Positions 1 to 11,732 of a DNA stretch of 64,000 nucleotides are shown one piece after another (position 1 is the stretch's first letter; the number at the start of each line of letters is the position of its first letter). The position numbers and the translations under genes are program-made. The notes beneath the pieces were generated by a model. That model ran no database searches. It had not been told where the DNA came from and saw nothing but the letters and a program-made list of their open reading frames with translations. The stretch lies in contig JAKQGX010000001.1 of assembly GCA_029573235.1 (NCBI GenBank), positions 1 through 64,000 on the forward strand. The letters are read 5' to 3'. The stretch comes from Bacteroidota bacterium (GTDB taxonomy: Bacteria > Bacteroidota > Bacteroidia > Chitinophagales > Chitinophagaceae).

Positions 1-1
1 T

Positions 2-75
<74 letters not shown>

Positions 76-79
76 AAAA

Positions 80-116
80 ACAAAAGCGCAGATCATGTCA
101 TGATTTGCGCTTTTGT
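80..116 (+). terminator. Hairpin terminator downstream of tRNA-fMet
   Basis: acaaaagcgcagatca-tgtca-tgatttgcgcttttgt, 16 bp stem with one G-T wobble, T-rich 3' side. Confidence 0.8.
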
Positions 117-153
117 TTTATGGCTACTGGCGGTACACTATCGTTTCGTGGTA

Positions 154-1956
154 CTACATTTTTTCCGGCAGCGAGATGCCCAATAGGCGCATACTGTGTC
201 TTAATATACTTGCCGTCATAATGATCAACATCAGGCGTAAGTGTTTCTTTTCTGTGTTTTCAGCATGCGAAATACTGTGTTGGTCGTAGAAAGAGTTGAA
301 GAGTTGCGCCAGTTGAAAACTGTAATTACAAATGGTTCCCGGGTTTAATTCGCGTGCTGCATCATCCACGATACTACAATATTGCTCTAGCATTACGGCT
401 AATTTTTTCTCTGCCGGCAGCAAAACTTCAGTTAATTGAAAGGTTTGAAAGCGAATGTTCTTAGGCATTTTTTCATAACCTTCTTTTCGTAAGATAGAAC
501 AAATACGGGCGTGTGCATATTGGATGAAGGTAGCGGTATATCCATGCAGATCGATACTTTCCTTCGGATTAAAAATCATTTTCTTTTTGGGATCTACACG
601 CAACAGGTAAAACTTCAATGCGCCCAATCCAATCATTTCATAGAGCGCTTGTAGTTCGTCTTGCGAAAACCCATCGGTTTTACCGGCTTCCTCGGTTTGG
701 GTACGAGCCAGCGATACCATTTCTGCAATCATATCATCAGCATCTACCACCGTGCCTTCGCGACTTTTCATCTTACCGGAAGGCAATTCTACCATACCAT
801 AAGATAAGTGGTGAATACCGGGTGCACTGGGTTCTTTCAGCTTTTGCATGATGAGCTTCAAAACTTGCATATGATAGTTTTGTTCGTCTCCTATCACATA
901 GATGCTTTGGTCTAGTTTGTATTCATCATATTTTAATTTTGCGGTGCCTAAATCTTGCGTGATGTACACCGAAGTACCGTCCCCACGTAACAATAGTTTT
1001 TGGTCTAGTCCATCTTCCGTAAGGTCTATCCATACAGAACCATCTTCCTTTTTAAACAAAACGTGTTTTTGCAACCCCTCTTCAATAATGGATTTGCCGA
1101 GCAAATATGTTTGACTTTCGTAGTAAAATTTATCGAAGTCGATACCCATCTTTTTGTAGGTAACATTAAATCCTTTGTACACCCATACATTCATTTGTTT
1201 CCAAAGGTTGCGTGTATCCGTGTCGCCGGCTTCCCATTTGCGCAGCAGCTCTTGTGCAGCCAGCATGATGGGGGCTTCTTTCTCCGCTTGCTTCTCGTCT
1301 TTGCCTGCAGCTACTTGTTCTTTTATTTGTTGTTTATATACCTCGTTAAAACGCACATAATAATCGCCAACTAAATGGTCTCCTTTAATGCCGGTGCTAT
1401 CCGGGGTTGCACCCTCTGCATAATCCATCCACGCAATCATGGACTTGCAGATATGAATGCCACGGTCGTTGATGAGGTTGGCTTTGATGACTTGGTTTCC
1501 GGTTGCTTTCAGTATTTCGGAAACGGCATATCCTAAAAAGATATTTCTCATATGCCCGAAATGAAGGGGCTTGTTGGTGTTGGGCGAAGAGTACTCCACC
1601 ATCACACGCCGATCTTTTTTTGGCTTTTCGCCAAAGTGTGGGTCATTAAAGTGATTGAGCAGAAAAGATGCCCAAAATTTATCTTGAATGTTTAAATTGA
1701 GAAACCCGCTGACAATATCATAAGAGGCAAACAAATCGCTATTGTCTTGAAGCAATTGTTGTCCTAAAAGAGTGCCGATTTCATCCGGTTTTTTACGCAA
1801 AATTTTCACCATCGAAAAAAGTACCACCGTATAATCACCGGTAAATTCCGGTTTGGTTTGGTTGACGGTTACTATATTTCCCGGGAAGTCTGTATCTGGG
1901 AAAAGACTCTTTAATGCCGCTTCTGTAGCCGTTTTTATTTGTGCTATGAGTGTCAT
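154..1956 (-). CDS. argS: Arginyl-tRNA synthetase
   Basis: 600 aa ORF; class I aaRS HIGH-type motif HFGHMRN in VEYSSPNTNKPLHFGHMRN, and ArgRS C-terminal region. Confidence 0.96.
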   Translation of the reverse strand: MTLIAQIKTATEAALKSLFPDTDFPGNIVTVNQTKPEFTGDYTVVLFSMVKILRKKPDEIGTLLGQQLLQDNSDLFASYDIVSGFLNLNIQDKFWASFLLNHFNDPHFGEKPKKDRRVMVEYSSPNTNKPLHFGHMRNIFLGYAVSEILKATGNQVIKANLINDRGIHICKSMIAWMDYAEGATPDSTGIKGDHLVGDYYVRFNEVYKQQIKEQVAAGKDEKQAEKEAPIMLAAQELLRKWEAGDTDTRNLWKQMNVWVYKGFNVTYKKMGIDFDKFYYESQTYLLGKSIIEEGLQKHVLFKKEDGSVWIDLTEDGLDQKLLLRGDGTSVYITQDLGTAKLKYDEYKLDQSIYVIGDEQNYHMQVLKLIMQKLKEPSAPGIHHLSYGMVELPSGKMKSREGTVVDADDMIAEMVSLARTQTEEAGKTDGFSQDELQALYEMIGLGALKFYLLRVDPKKKMIFNPKESIDLHGYTATFIQYAHARICSILRKEGYEKMPKNIRFQTFQLTEVLLPAEKKLAVMLEQYCSIVDDAARELNPGTICNYSFQLAQLFNSFYDQHSISHAENTEKKHLRLMLIIMTASILRHSMRLLGISLPEKM

Positions 1957-2159
1957 GATCTGCTGCAGGTTGAAGCTGCTAAGTTAATAGATTGCATGGA
2001 TTCTTGAGGAGATGATTTTCGGCTATTGCTGCTTATTGCAGCCAATTATTTGCGCTTTGGAGTTCAGTAAATAAAAAGGTTTTCCCCTTTTGACATAAAT
2101 GAATAGCACCCATTATTGGCATCCATTTCCTGCGTGGATGGACTTATGATAGGTGTGAT

Positions 2160-3275
2160 TTAGGGCTCCCATTTAAAAATCTTCGCAGTAATGCCATATA
2201 CCACTACACCCCAAAGCAGTAACACGATAATGTCGGTTCTCAACTCCCAAAAACCGGCACCGTCAAAAGCTATTTTGCGCAAGGCGTCGTTGAGGTACGT
2301 GAGGGGAAGCGCTTTGCAGAAAGGCTGCAGCCACGAAGGGAAATTGTCGATCGAGAAAAATGTACCTGCCAATAAAAATTGAGGTAATGTAATCAGGTTG
2401 GAAAAAGGAGGAATACTCGCTTCACTTTTCACCATACTGCTCACAAAAAAGCCAAAACCCATGAATACCATCATGGCCAGTGCACACATGAAAAGCATGT
2501 GCAGCACAGTAACCCAGCCGTTGATAAGGGTGAAATCAAAAACAAAATAACCCACAGCAATAATCACAATGGCACCGGTGAGTTGAAAAAACATGCGAGA
2601 GATACCTTCGCTAAGAACAATGGATGATTTGCGCACCGGAGTGGCAAAGAAGCGTTTTAATACCAATGTTTGCCGCAGGCTGAAAAATACGAAGGCTGTA
2701 CCAAATACACTGGATGCCAACAACGAAAAGCCCAACTGGCCGGGTAAGATAAAATCAATCATCTTAAACTCTCGCACTTGTTTCATTTGTAAATCTATCT
2801 TGGCTATTTCTTGCGACCGCTTTCTGATTTCCGGATCTTGCGATTGTATCACAGTAGTTAGTAGCGTTTGCAGTTGTTGTATCTTATCTATTTGAGACGA
2901 AGCACCGGTAATAAGTATGTTGTTTTCAGGAGTAGTACCATCTGTGTTTTTTTGAATATCGATGGTGGCAATGATGTCTCCATCACGCATCAGCTTTTCA
3001 ATGTCTGCAGGAGTGGATACCGACTTCCATTTCAACACCGGTATTTTCTCAAGTGCTTTATACAATGGACTTGTGGTATCGGTGTGAAGTCCCGTGGCAA
3101 CCGGCAGGCTATAGTTTCCTCCACCGCCCAAAAAGCCAAACACTAATATAAAAACCAAAGGGAAGGCTACACTAAAAAATACAGCAGAAGGACTTTTAAG
3201 AATCGATTGCAGGCTGGCAATAAACAGCGCACGTACTGCCCGAGCATTACTATAAGAGGATGCCATAAGTTGCAA
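2160..3275 (-). CDS. ABC-2 type transporter permease
   Basis: 371 aa; N-terminal TM helix, large extracytoplasmic loop, five C-terminal TM helices, typical ABC-2 membrane architecture. Confidence 0.8.
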   Translation of the reverse strand: MQLMASSYSNARAVRALFIASLQSILKSPSAVFFSVAFPLVFILVFGFLGGGGNYSLPVATGLHTDTTSPLYKALEKIPVLKWKSVSTPADIEKLMRDGDIIATIDIQKNTDGTTPENNILITGASSQIDKIQQLQTLLTTVIQSQDPEIRKRSQEIAKIDLQMKQVREFKMIDFILPGQLGFSLLASSVFGTAFVFFSLRQTLVLKRFFATPVRKSSIVLSEGISRMFFQLTGAIVIIAVGYFVFDFTLINGWVTVLHMLFMCALAMMVFMGFGFFVSSMVKSEASIPPFSNLITLPQFLLAGTFFSIDNFPSWLQPFCKALPLTYLNDALRKIAFDGAGFWELRTDIIVLLLWGVVVYGITAKIFKWEP

Positions 3276-3454
3276 AAGTAACGGCTGGCACCATTATGAT
3301 ATAGTTATTTTTTACAGCGTTGCAGAATCTTATCGTTATTTGGTTCTTTCCTCGCACCCTGGCAATACGGATTTTTATATAGAAGCATATCAAAAGCCAA
3401 AGAGGAGAAATGTCCTGTTGCTTTTGGTTTTTCGATAGGTTCTTTTATGAATAA

Positions 3455-3485
3455 TTTCATTTTGACCTTCATTTATTTATTTTTG
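3455..3485 (+). promoter_or_regulatory. Candidate Bacteroidota promoter (TTTC-N19-TATTTTTG)
   Basis: Matches the TTTG/TAnnTTTG consensus, 24 nt upstream of the E2 ATG at 3509. Confidence 0.5.
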
Positions 3486-3508
3486 CCCCAAACATTCAAA
3501 CGAAATTT

Positions 3509-4843
3509 ATGGCAATAGTAGATCTTGTAATGCCCAAGATGGGGGAAAGCATCATGGAAGCAACGGTGTTGAAGTGGCATAAGAAACCTGGCGATGCTGT
3601 GAAAATGGATGAGACGGTTTTGGAAATTGCGACCGATAAAGTAGATAGCGAAGTGCCCTCTACGGCTGAAGGTACCATCACCGAAGTGCTTTTTAAAGAA
3701 AACGACGTGGTGCCTGTAGGAACTGTTATTGCTCGTATAGATACTGCCGGTGGCAGCGCAGCGGTGGCAGCACCGGTAGCTGCAGCCCCTGCACCTACAC
3801 CACAGCCCGCTCCTGTTGCCCCTGCGCCTGTAGCGCCTGTGCCAGTCCCTGCGGCAGCAACTCCAAGTGGTGATGCCAATAAATTTTACAGCCCGTTGGT
3901 GCTCAATATTGCTGCCAAAGAAGGCATTGGAATGGCAGAGCTAGAGCGTATTCCAGGTACCGGCAATGAAGGTCGCGTAACGAAGAAAGATATATTACAG
4001 TATGTAGCACAACGTGCCAGCGGAGCACCAGCTCCCGCTCCTGTAGCTCCCGCAGCTGCCCCCACGCCGGCAGCAGCTCCTGCTCCACAACCAGCCGTAG
4101 TCGCAGAGCCTAAGCCGGCAGCGAACTATGGTAACAATGTAGAGATTGTAGAGATGGACCGGATGCGCAAGCTAATAGCCGACCATATGGTGCGCAGTAA
4201 AGCAACATCACCACACGTGACCAGCTTTACCGAATGTGATGTGACGAACATTGTGAATTGGAGAAACAAAGTGAAAAGCTCTTTTGAGAAAAAATATGGA
4301 GAGAAAATTACCTTCACACCAATCTTTATTGAAGCTATTGTCAACTGTATTCGTAAATACCCCATGATCAATAGTAGCGTGGATGGCGATAAGATTATTG
4401 TGAAGAAAGACATCAATATTGGTATGGCTACGGCATTGCCCAGCGGCAACCTAATCGTACCGGTGATAAAAAATGCTGATATCAAAAACTTGTTGGGCAT
4501 TACCAAAGATGTGAATGGACTGGCACAAGCAGCACGTTCTAATAAGTTGAAAGCAGATGATACCCAAGGCGGCACCTTCACCCTTACCAATGTGGGTACC
4601 TTTGGTAGCTTGATGGGAACCCCCATTATCAATCAGCCTCAGGTAGCTATATTGGCAGTGGGCAGCATCAAAAAACGCCCGATGGTTTTGGAAACAGAAC
4701 ATGGTGATGTAATAGCGGTTCGCCACATGATGTACCTATCATTAAGCTACGACCATAGAATCGTGGATGGCTCACTAGGTGCAAGTTTCCTTACTGCTGT
4801 TGCCAACGAACTGGAAGCATTTGATGCCAATAGAGAAGTATAA
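3509..4843 (+). CDS. 2-oxo acid dehydrogenase E2 component (dihydrolipoamide acyltransferase)
   Basis: Lipoyl domain (EIATDKVDSEVPS), Ala/Pro linkers, peripheral subunit binding domain, catalytic domain ending SYDHRIVDG. Confidence 0.93.
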   Translation: MAIVDLVMPKMGESIMEATVLKWHKKPGDAVKMDETVLEIATDKVDSEVPSTAEGTITEVLFKENDVVPVGTVIARIDTAGGSAAVAAPVAAAPAPTPQPAPVAPAPVAPVPVPAAATPSGDANKFYSPLVLNIAAKEGIGMAELERIPGTGNEGRVTKKDILQYVAQRASGAPAPAPVAPAAAPTPAAAPAPQPAVVAEPKPAANYGNNVEIVEMDRMRKLIADHMVRSKATSPHVTSFTECDVTNIVNWRNKVKSSFEKKYGEKITFTPIFIEAIVNCIRKYPMINSSVDGDKIIVKKDINIGMATALPSGNLIVPVIKNADIKNLLGITKDVNGLAQAARSNKLKADDTQGGTFTLTNVGTFGSLMGTPIINQPQVAILAVGSIKKRPMVLETEHGDVIAVRHMMYLSLSYDHRIVDGSLGASFLTAVANELEAFDANREV

Positions 4844-4868
4844 TAGCACTTCAAAAAACAATTATTAC

Positions 4869-4908
4869 AAAGGTTGTCCACTACAAATGGCAACCTTTAT
4901 TTTTTTTC
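4869..4908 (+). terminator. Rho-independent terminator after E2 gene
   Basis: aaaggttg...caaccttt followed by a T-rich tract. Confidence 0.75.
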
Positions 4909-5049
4909 TTGTTCCAAGTTTTCAAATGCCCAAAGAGTGGTGCGGAAACGTTAAAATAAGCATACCTTAAAACAATACTCGCAGCTCTTGTTGTAACTTG
5001 CAGGAAGCTGAATTAGACGGGAGCATTATCTTCCTCTGTACTTAATACC

Positions 5050-6312
5050 ATGAGAAAAATCATTACAGCACTATCCCTTCTCTGCATGAGTTCCACGGCT
5101 TTTGCAGCCCGTATATTTATTCCGATGGATGATGAAAGCCAGTCGCAACATTTGAAAGCGTATGGTGTAGCCTACTTCGCCTTAACACAAGGTATCGAAG
5201 TGGATTGGATGCTCAATTTTCGGGGGGGTAGTTTTGCCATGCCATCGGTAGAAAGTATCGAACGGATATGTAGGTTGAGAGGCGTAGATTTTGAAGTAAT
5301 CAGTGATGCACAATATGCCGGCATGGTGAGTAAGATTGCCGATCCGGACTATAACGGCGATTTCATAAAGCTGGAGAAGCCCCCCAAGATAGCGGTATAT
5401 ACACCGGGTGATAAGCAGCCTTGGGATGATGCTGTAACACTGGTATTAAACTATGCACAGATACCCTATGATAAAGTATATGATGATGAGTTGTTGGAAG
5501 GAAAGCTACCGGAATATGATTGGCTGCACTTACACCACGAAGATTTTACGGGTCAATACGGAAAGTTTTGGGCGGGCTATCGCGGAGCAAGCTGGTATAT
5601 CGATGATGTGAAAAAAAACGAAGCAACAGCAGCGCGTCACGGGTTTAAGAAAGTATCGCAACTGAAACTGGCGGTAGCACTAAAGATTCGTGAGTTTGTT
5701 GCCGGTGGTGGATATCTCTTTGCTATGTGCTCGGCTACGGATACTTACGATATGGCATTAGATGCACAGCAAACGGATATCTGTGATGCCGTTTTTGATG
5801 GCGACCCTCCTGCTCCGGATGCACCACAACGATTGGATTTTACACAAGGCTTTGCGTTTAAAGATTACACCATTTTTTTTAGTCCGTATGAATTAGAATA
5901 CGCCACTATTGATAATACGAATTATCGAGGTTCGGTGCCTCCCGAATCGGATTACTTTACCCTCTTTACGTTCTCGGCAAAATTTGACCCGGTACCGACC
6001 ATGCTGTGTCAAAACCATACCACCACCATAAAAGGTTTTATGGGGCAGACTACTGCGTTTAGAAAAGAAACATTGAAGACAAGTGTATTGGTAATGGGCG
6101 AATACAAACCCAAGAATGAAGTGCGCTATATACATGGCGAATATGGCAAAGGCACCTGGACCTTTTATGGTGGGCACGACCCGGAAGATTATCAACACTT
6201 GGTGGGCGACCCTCCGACAGATTTGAGCCTTCACCCAAAATCGCCGGGATACCGACTGATATTGAACAATGTTTTGTTTCCTGCGGCAAAGAAGAAACCA
6301 CGGAAGACATAA
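5050..6312 (+). CDS. Exported protein of the family often named 'asparagine synthetase B' in Bacteroidota; function unclear
   Basis: 420 aa with signal peptide (MRKIITALSLLCMSSTAFAA) and no recognisable AsnB motifs; family name from memory. Confidence 0.55.
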   Translation: MRKIITALSLLCMSSTAFAARIFIPMDDESQSQHLKAYGVAYFALTQGIEVDWMLNFRGGSFAMPSVESIERICRLRGVDFEVISDAQYAGMVSKIADPDYNGDFIKLEKPPKIAVYTPGDKQPWDDAVTLVLNYAQIPYDKVYDDELLEGKLPEYDWLHLHHEDFTGQYGKFWAGYRGASWYIDDVKKNEATAARHGFKKVSQLKLAVALKIREFVAGGGYLFAMCSATDTYDMALDAQQTDICDAVFDGDPPAPDAPQRLDFTQGFAFKDYTIFFSPYELEYATIDNTNYRGSVPPESDYFTLFTFSAKFDPVPTMLCQNHTTTIKGFMGQTTAFRKETLKTSVLVMGEYKPKNEVRYIHGEYGKGTWTFYGGHDPEDYQHLVGDPPTDLSLHPKSPGYRLILNNVLFPAAKKKPRKT

Positions 6313-6469
6313 ATGGCAGCGGCTTGTGTCGTATCCGTTGGTGGGTAGTGATGCTACATCGTGAAATGTAGATGAACGGAGCGTCGCAAATCAAGCTTCA
6401 GCAGGGCGATACAGCTGACTTACAAAAAAATATCATATCCATTGAATCATAAAAACACATCAAGATAAC

Positions 6470-7240
6470 ATGTCTAAAACAGTTCTTATTACCGGGAGCA
6501 CCAGCGGCATTGGTTTGGGAATGGCAAATGCTTTTGCAGCACAAGGGTACAACATTATTTTTAACGGTTTGGAAGCGGATGGCGCTGTCATTGCCCAAGA
6601 GGTGGCGACAAAACATGGGGTGAAGCATTTGTTTTCGCCGGCGAATATGTTGGAGCCTGAAGCTATACGTGAGATGATAGCGGCAGCAGAAGCACAATTT
6701 GGTAGCGTGGATGTATTAATAAACAACGCGGGGATTCAGTACGTGTCGCCGATAGATGCGTTTCCGGAAGACAAGTGGAATGCTATCATCGGTATCAATC
6801 TATCATCGGCATTTCACACCACCAAGGCTGTATGGGCGAAGATGAAAGCGAATGGCTATGGACGTATCATCAATATATCATCGGCACATGGATTGGTGGC
6901 ATCTGAGTATAAAAGTGCCTATGTAGCAGCGAAGCACGGCATCATTGGGCTAACGAAGGTGCTAGCATTAGAAGGGGCTACGGTGGGGATAACGGCAAAT
7001 GCTATTTGTCCGGGTTATGTACATACACCCATAGTGGATAAACAAATTACCGATCAAATGGTGGCGCATCAAATGACTCGGGAAGAAGTGATTCAACATG
7101 TGATGCTGGGCAAGCAAGCGTTGAAGGAGTTTATTCCTGTGGAGGCTATTGCGCAAGCAGCATTGTACTTAGCATCCGATGCGGCGTCACAGATAACAGG
7201 TATCAGCCTGCCTATAGATGGCGGTTGGACTGCAGGATAA
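6470..7240 (+). CDS. Short-chain dehydrogenase, likely 3-hydroxybutyrate dehydrogenase
   Basis: TGSTSGIG cofactor motif, NNAG, catalytic S-YxxxK (YVAAKHG), NAICPGYVHTPIVDKQI typical of BdhA. Confidence 0.85.
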   Translation: MSKTVLITGSTSGIGLGMANAFAAQGYNIIFNGLEADGAVIAQEVATKHGVKHLFSPANMLEPEAIREMIAAAEAQFGSVDVLINNAGIQYVSPIDAFPEDKWNAIIGINLSSAFHTTKAVWAKMKANGYGRIINISSAHGLVASEYKSAYVAAKHGIIGLTKVLALEGATVGITANAICPGYVHTPIVDKQITDQMVAHQMTREEVIQHVMLGKQALKEFIPVEAIAQAALYLASDAASQITGISLPIDGGWTAG

Positions 7241-7257
7241 GTTAATGGAGAAAAAGA

Positions 7258-7292
7258 ACTGCGGCACTTTGTGAATATCAAAGTGCCGCAGT
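7258..7292. terminator. Bidirectional hairpin terminator between convergent genes
   Basis: Perfect 13 bp stem actgcggcacttt / aaagtgccgcagt, 9 nt loop. Confidence 0.8.
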
Positions 7293-7317
7293 ATTGAATA
7301 GGGTATGCAGTGGAAAT

Positions 7318-7605
7318 TTATTTTCTTTCTATGACGTACACGTCTTCATTGTCGCGCTTCATGCGGTATTTTTCGCGAGCGAATGTCTCTAAGGTGTGTG
7401 CATTAGAAGTTAAGTTTTTTAGATAGATTTCTTCTGCAGCAATTTCGTTTTTTAAGTAGGCAATATTGCTCTTGGTATTTCTCAGCTCTTCTTTGCGTTC
7501 TCGTTGCAGCATCCAATTGTTTTCATCAAAGAAATACATCCAAACAATGAATGCCACTCCGGTAACTAAAAACTTGTTGGTGAAAAAACGAAATAAGGGC
7601 TTCAT
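7318..7605 (-). CDS. FtsB/DivIC-family septum formation initiator
   Basis: 95 aa, one N-terminal TM helix followed by coiled coil; immediately downstream of eno. Confidence 0.8.
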   Translation of the reverse strand: MKPLFRFFTNKFLVTGVAFIVWMYFFDENNWMLQRERKEELRNTKSNIAYLKNEIAAEEIYLKNLTSNAHTLETFAREKYRMKRDNEDVYVIERK

Positions 7606-7617
7606 CTGAAAAAAATA

Positions 7618-8916
<1,299 letters not shown>

Positions 8917-9097
8917 TTATTTGGTTTGATGTTAGAAATTTTTCGCAAAGGTAATGTGTGTGTACGAGTACAGAAAATAAAAAAATGGGATACCGTCTTA
9001 GGAATGATGAAAATAGTGGTATTCAATAATCGTAATACCTACTTTGTAGAAGCTTACTTCCCAAGAATAATTTATTATCTTTAGAAAAAACAGTACC

Positions 9098-10903
9098 ATG
9101 ACACAGGCATACCGTTTGTTTGATTGTATGGAAGCGCAGGCGGCAGCACCCTTACCGGATTTGCTAGCCGGCAAAAAAGAAGGTGTTTATGTACCCTTGT
9201 CAACTGCGACCGTTCACCTTCAGATTAATCAATTAGCTGCTGGGCTAATAGCCAAAGGGGTGTCGCCGCAAGATGGCACCATAGAGGGACGCGATAAAAT
9301 TGGTATCATTAGCAACAGCCGTCCGGAGTGGCTCATTACGGACTTAGCCGTGCAAAGTACTGGCGCCATATTAGTACCCTTGTATCCTAATATTGCCTTG
9401 CAAGACCTTGTGCAGGTTTTTCAAGAGTCAGAGGTGAAGGGATGTTTTGTAAGCACCAAAGAATTGTATCAATCCCTCCAATCGGTACGAGCACAATTGC
9501 CCTCGTTGCAATGGGTTTATACATTCGAAAAGCAAGAGGGTGTACCACATTGGGAAGAGTGTAAAAAACAGACCCTTTCTTCAGAGGACGAGCAAAAAAT
9601 TCAACAAATAAAAAAACAAACAAAAGAAGAGGATATTGCCACCATCATTTATACCTCCGGAACCACGGGCAAGCCCAAAGGCGTTATGCTCAGTCATAAA
9701 AATATTGTGAGCAATTTGATGGATGTACGTGAGGTAATAGAAGGTGTTGGATTTGTGGAAAGAAAAGCATTGAGTTTCTTACCGCTCAATCACATTTTGG
9801 AGAAGATGGTGTCGTATGTGTATCTGTTTTATGGCTTCTCTATCTACTATGCAGAAAGTATGGAAACGATTGCTGCCAACTTAAAAGAAGCACGTCCTAC
9901 TATTTTCATTACAGTTCCACGATTGTTAGAAAAAGTGTATGAAAAAATAATGGCGACAGGCTCCCAGTTGAAAGGCGTCAAAAAAGCTTTATTCTTTTGG
10001 GCAGTGGGCTTGGGAAAACGTTTTGAAATAGGCAAAGACATGGGTTGGTGGTATAATGCTCAATTGTCGTTAGCCAATAAATTAATATTTAGCAAGTGGA
10101 GAGCCGCATTAGGAGGCAATGTGAGAGCCATTGTAGTGGGTGGTGCAGCTTGTCAACCACGACTGGTAAAAATATTTACCGCCGCACAAATCACCATAAT
10201 GGAAGGCTATGGACTCACCGAAACATCGCCGGTAATAGCGGTGAATCATTATGACGAAAACAACCGTCGTGCCGGTACTGTGGGACCGTTGATACCTAAT
10301 GTAGAAGTGAAAATAGCTGCAGATGGAGAAATACTATGCAAAGGCAAAAACGTGATGGTGGGTTATTATAAGCAACCTGAAGCAACTGCCGAAACCTTTA
10401 TTGATGGATGGCTGGCCACCGGTGATATTGGCGAGTTCGTAGAAGGGAAATTTTTGAAAATAACGGATCGAAAAAAAGAGCTTTTCAAAACCAGTGGCGG
10501 TAAGTATGTGGCACCACAACAGGTAGAAAACAAGTTTAAAGAAAGTAAGTATATCGAGCAGATAATGATAGTGGGTGCCGGTAAAAAATTTGTGAGCGCC
10601 TTGATAGTGCCGGCTTTTGAAGCCTTAAAACAATATTTAACCGAGCATCATATTGCTTTCGAATCGCGTGCACAAGCCATACAACATCCGCAAACAAGAC
10701 ATTTGTTTCAAAATATCTTAGATTATTACAACCCCAATTTCGGACATGTAGAACAAGTGAAACAATTTGCTTTGTTGGAAAACGATTGGAGTGTGGAAGG
10801 GGGAGAACTTACCCCTAAACTCAGTTTGAAACGAAAGTTTATTTTGAGCAAATACGAACAAGAAATTGAAGATATTTACAAAGATTTTCAAGAAGAAATA
10901 TAG
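9098..10903 (+). CDS. Long-chain fatty acid-CoA ligase (AMP-forming)
   Basis: AMP-binding motif IIYTSGTTGKPKGVMLSH; GYGLTETSPV; TGDIGEF. Confidence 0.92.
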   Translation: MTQAYRLFDCMEAQAAAPLPDLLAGKKEGVYVPLSTATVHLQINQLAAGLIAKGVSPQDGTIEGRDKIGIISNSRPEWLITDLAVQSTGAILVPLYPNIALQDLVQVFQESEVKGCFVSTKELYQSLQSVRAQLPSLQWVYTFEKQEGVPHWEECKKQTLSSEDEQKIQQIKKQTKEEDIATIIYTSGTTGKPKGVMLSHKNIVSNLMDVREVIEGVGFVERKALSFLPLNHILEKMVSYVYLFYGFSIYYAESMETIAANLKEARPTIFITVPRLLEKVYEKIMATGSQLKGVKKALFFWAVGLGKRFEIGKDMGWWYNAQLSLANKLIFSKWRAALGGNVRAIVVGGAACQPRLVKIFTAAQITIMEGYGLTETSPVIAVNHYDENNRRAGTVGPLIPNVEVKIAADGEILCKGKNVMVGYYKQPEATAETFIDGWLATGDIGEFVEGKFLKITDRKKELFKTSGGKYVAPQQVENKFKESKYIEQIMIVGAGKKFVSALIVPAFEALKQYLTEHHIAFESRAQAIQHPQTRHLFQNILDYYNPNFGHVEQVKQFALLENDWSVEGGELTPKLSLKRKFILSKYEQEIEDIYKDFQEEI

Positions 10904-10936
10904 TCTTTGATTCATCTCCCTTAAAAGCAAAATACC

Positions 10937-11221
10937 ATGCCGAACGAGCATTTTAACTTGTCGAACGAGTTTTTGGAATCAGTAGCCAATAGCAAATTGT
11001 TGGCAACCCGTCCCGATAACGACACCCTATTGCAGTTATATGCCCTCTACAAACAAGCTACCGAGGGAGATGCTCCCGAAAAGGGAACTTATGGCATGTT
11101 TGACATAAAAGAAAAATTGAAACATGAAGCTTGGCTGAAACACAAAGGTATCAGTAGCGAAGAGGCACAAGCACAGTACATTTCATTGGTCAACCAGCTT
11201 AGCAACAACAACACTATTTAG
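10937..11221 (+). CDS. Acyl-CoA-binding protein (ACBP)
   Basis: 94 aa; LLQLYALYKQATEGD and KHEAWLKHKGISSEEAQAQYI match the ACBP core. Confidence 0.88.
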   Translation: MPNEHFNLSNEFLESVANSKLLATRPDNDTLLQLYALYKQATEGDAPEKGTYGMFDIKEKLKHEAWLKHKGISSEEAQAQYISLVNQLSNNNTI

Positions 11222-11242
11222 TAATATTAAAAACATATACAG

Positions 11243-11686
11243 ATGAAGAATTTTTTTGCCACTGCCACTTTGTGGTTCTTGTTTTCCGCATTCATTACAG
11301 TAGCGGCACAAGCAAAAGACAAGCTGGAAGGATTGTGGTACAATCAAGAAAAAACGGCTAAGATTAATATTTTCAAAGCCACTAACGGAAAGTTTTATGG
11401 TGAAATTGTTTGGCTAAAAGAACCGAATAAGAACGGTAAACCTAAAGTAGATGAAAACAATCCCGACAAAGCGAAACGCACACAGCCATTATTAAAATTG
11501 CAAGTCTTAAAAGGGTTTGAAAAAGACGGTGAAAACACCTACGACGAAGGTACCATCTACGACCCCAAAAATGGGAAAACCTACTCCTGCAAAATCACCT
11601 ACAATGGTAATACCATTAATGTGCGAGGGTATGTTGGCATTTCTTTAATAGGCAGAACCGCCGTTTGGGAACGAGTGGCAGAATAA
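11243..11686 (+). CDS. DUF2147 domain exported protein
   Basis: Signal peptide; LEGLWYNQEKTAKINIF...GTIYDPKNGKTYSCKI pattern. Confidence 0.8.
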   Translation: MKNFFATATLWFLFSAFITVAAQAKDKLEGLWYNQEKTAKINIFKATNGKFYGEIVWLKEPNKNGKPKVDENNPDKAKRTQPLLKLQVLKGFEKDGENTYDEGTIYDPKNGKTYSCKITYNGNTINVRGYVGISLIGRTAVWERVAE

Positions 11687-11732
11687 CGAACATCATCCGG
11701 TATCATCCTCTGTTTTACTATTTTTGCCCCGC

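Noticed and set aside
3389-3428. Imperfect hairpin caaaagc...gcttttg as a small RNA or terminator
   Set aside because: Only 7+4 paired bases with an internal loop; not strong enough to call.
3496-3879. 127 aa minus-strand ORF (Gly/Ala/Thr-rich)
   Set aside because: Antisense to the Ala/Pro-rich lipoyl-linker part of E2; low-complexity mirror of a real CDS.
4126-4632. 168 aa minus-strand ORF
   Set aside because: Antisense of the E2 catalytic domain; no signal of its own.
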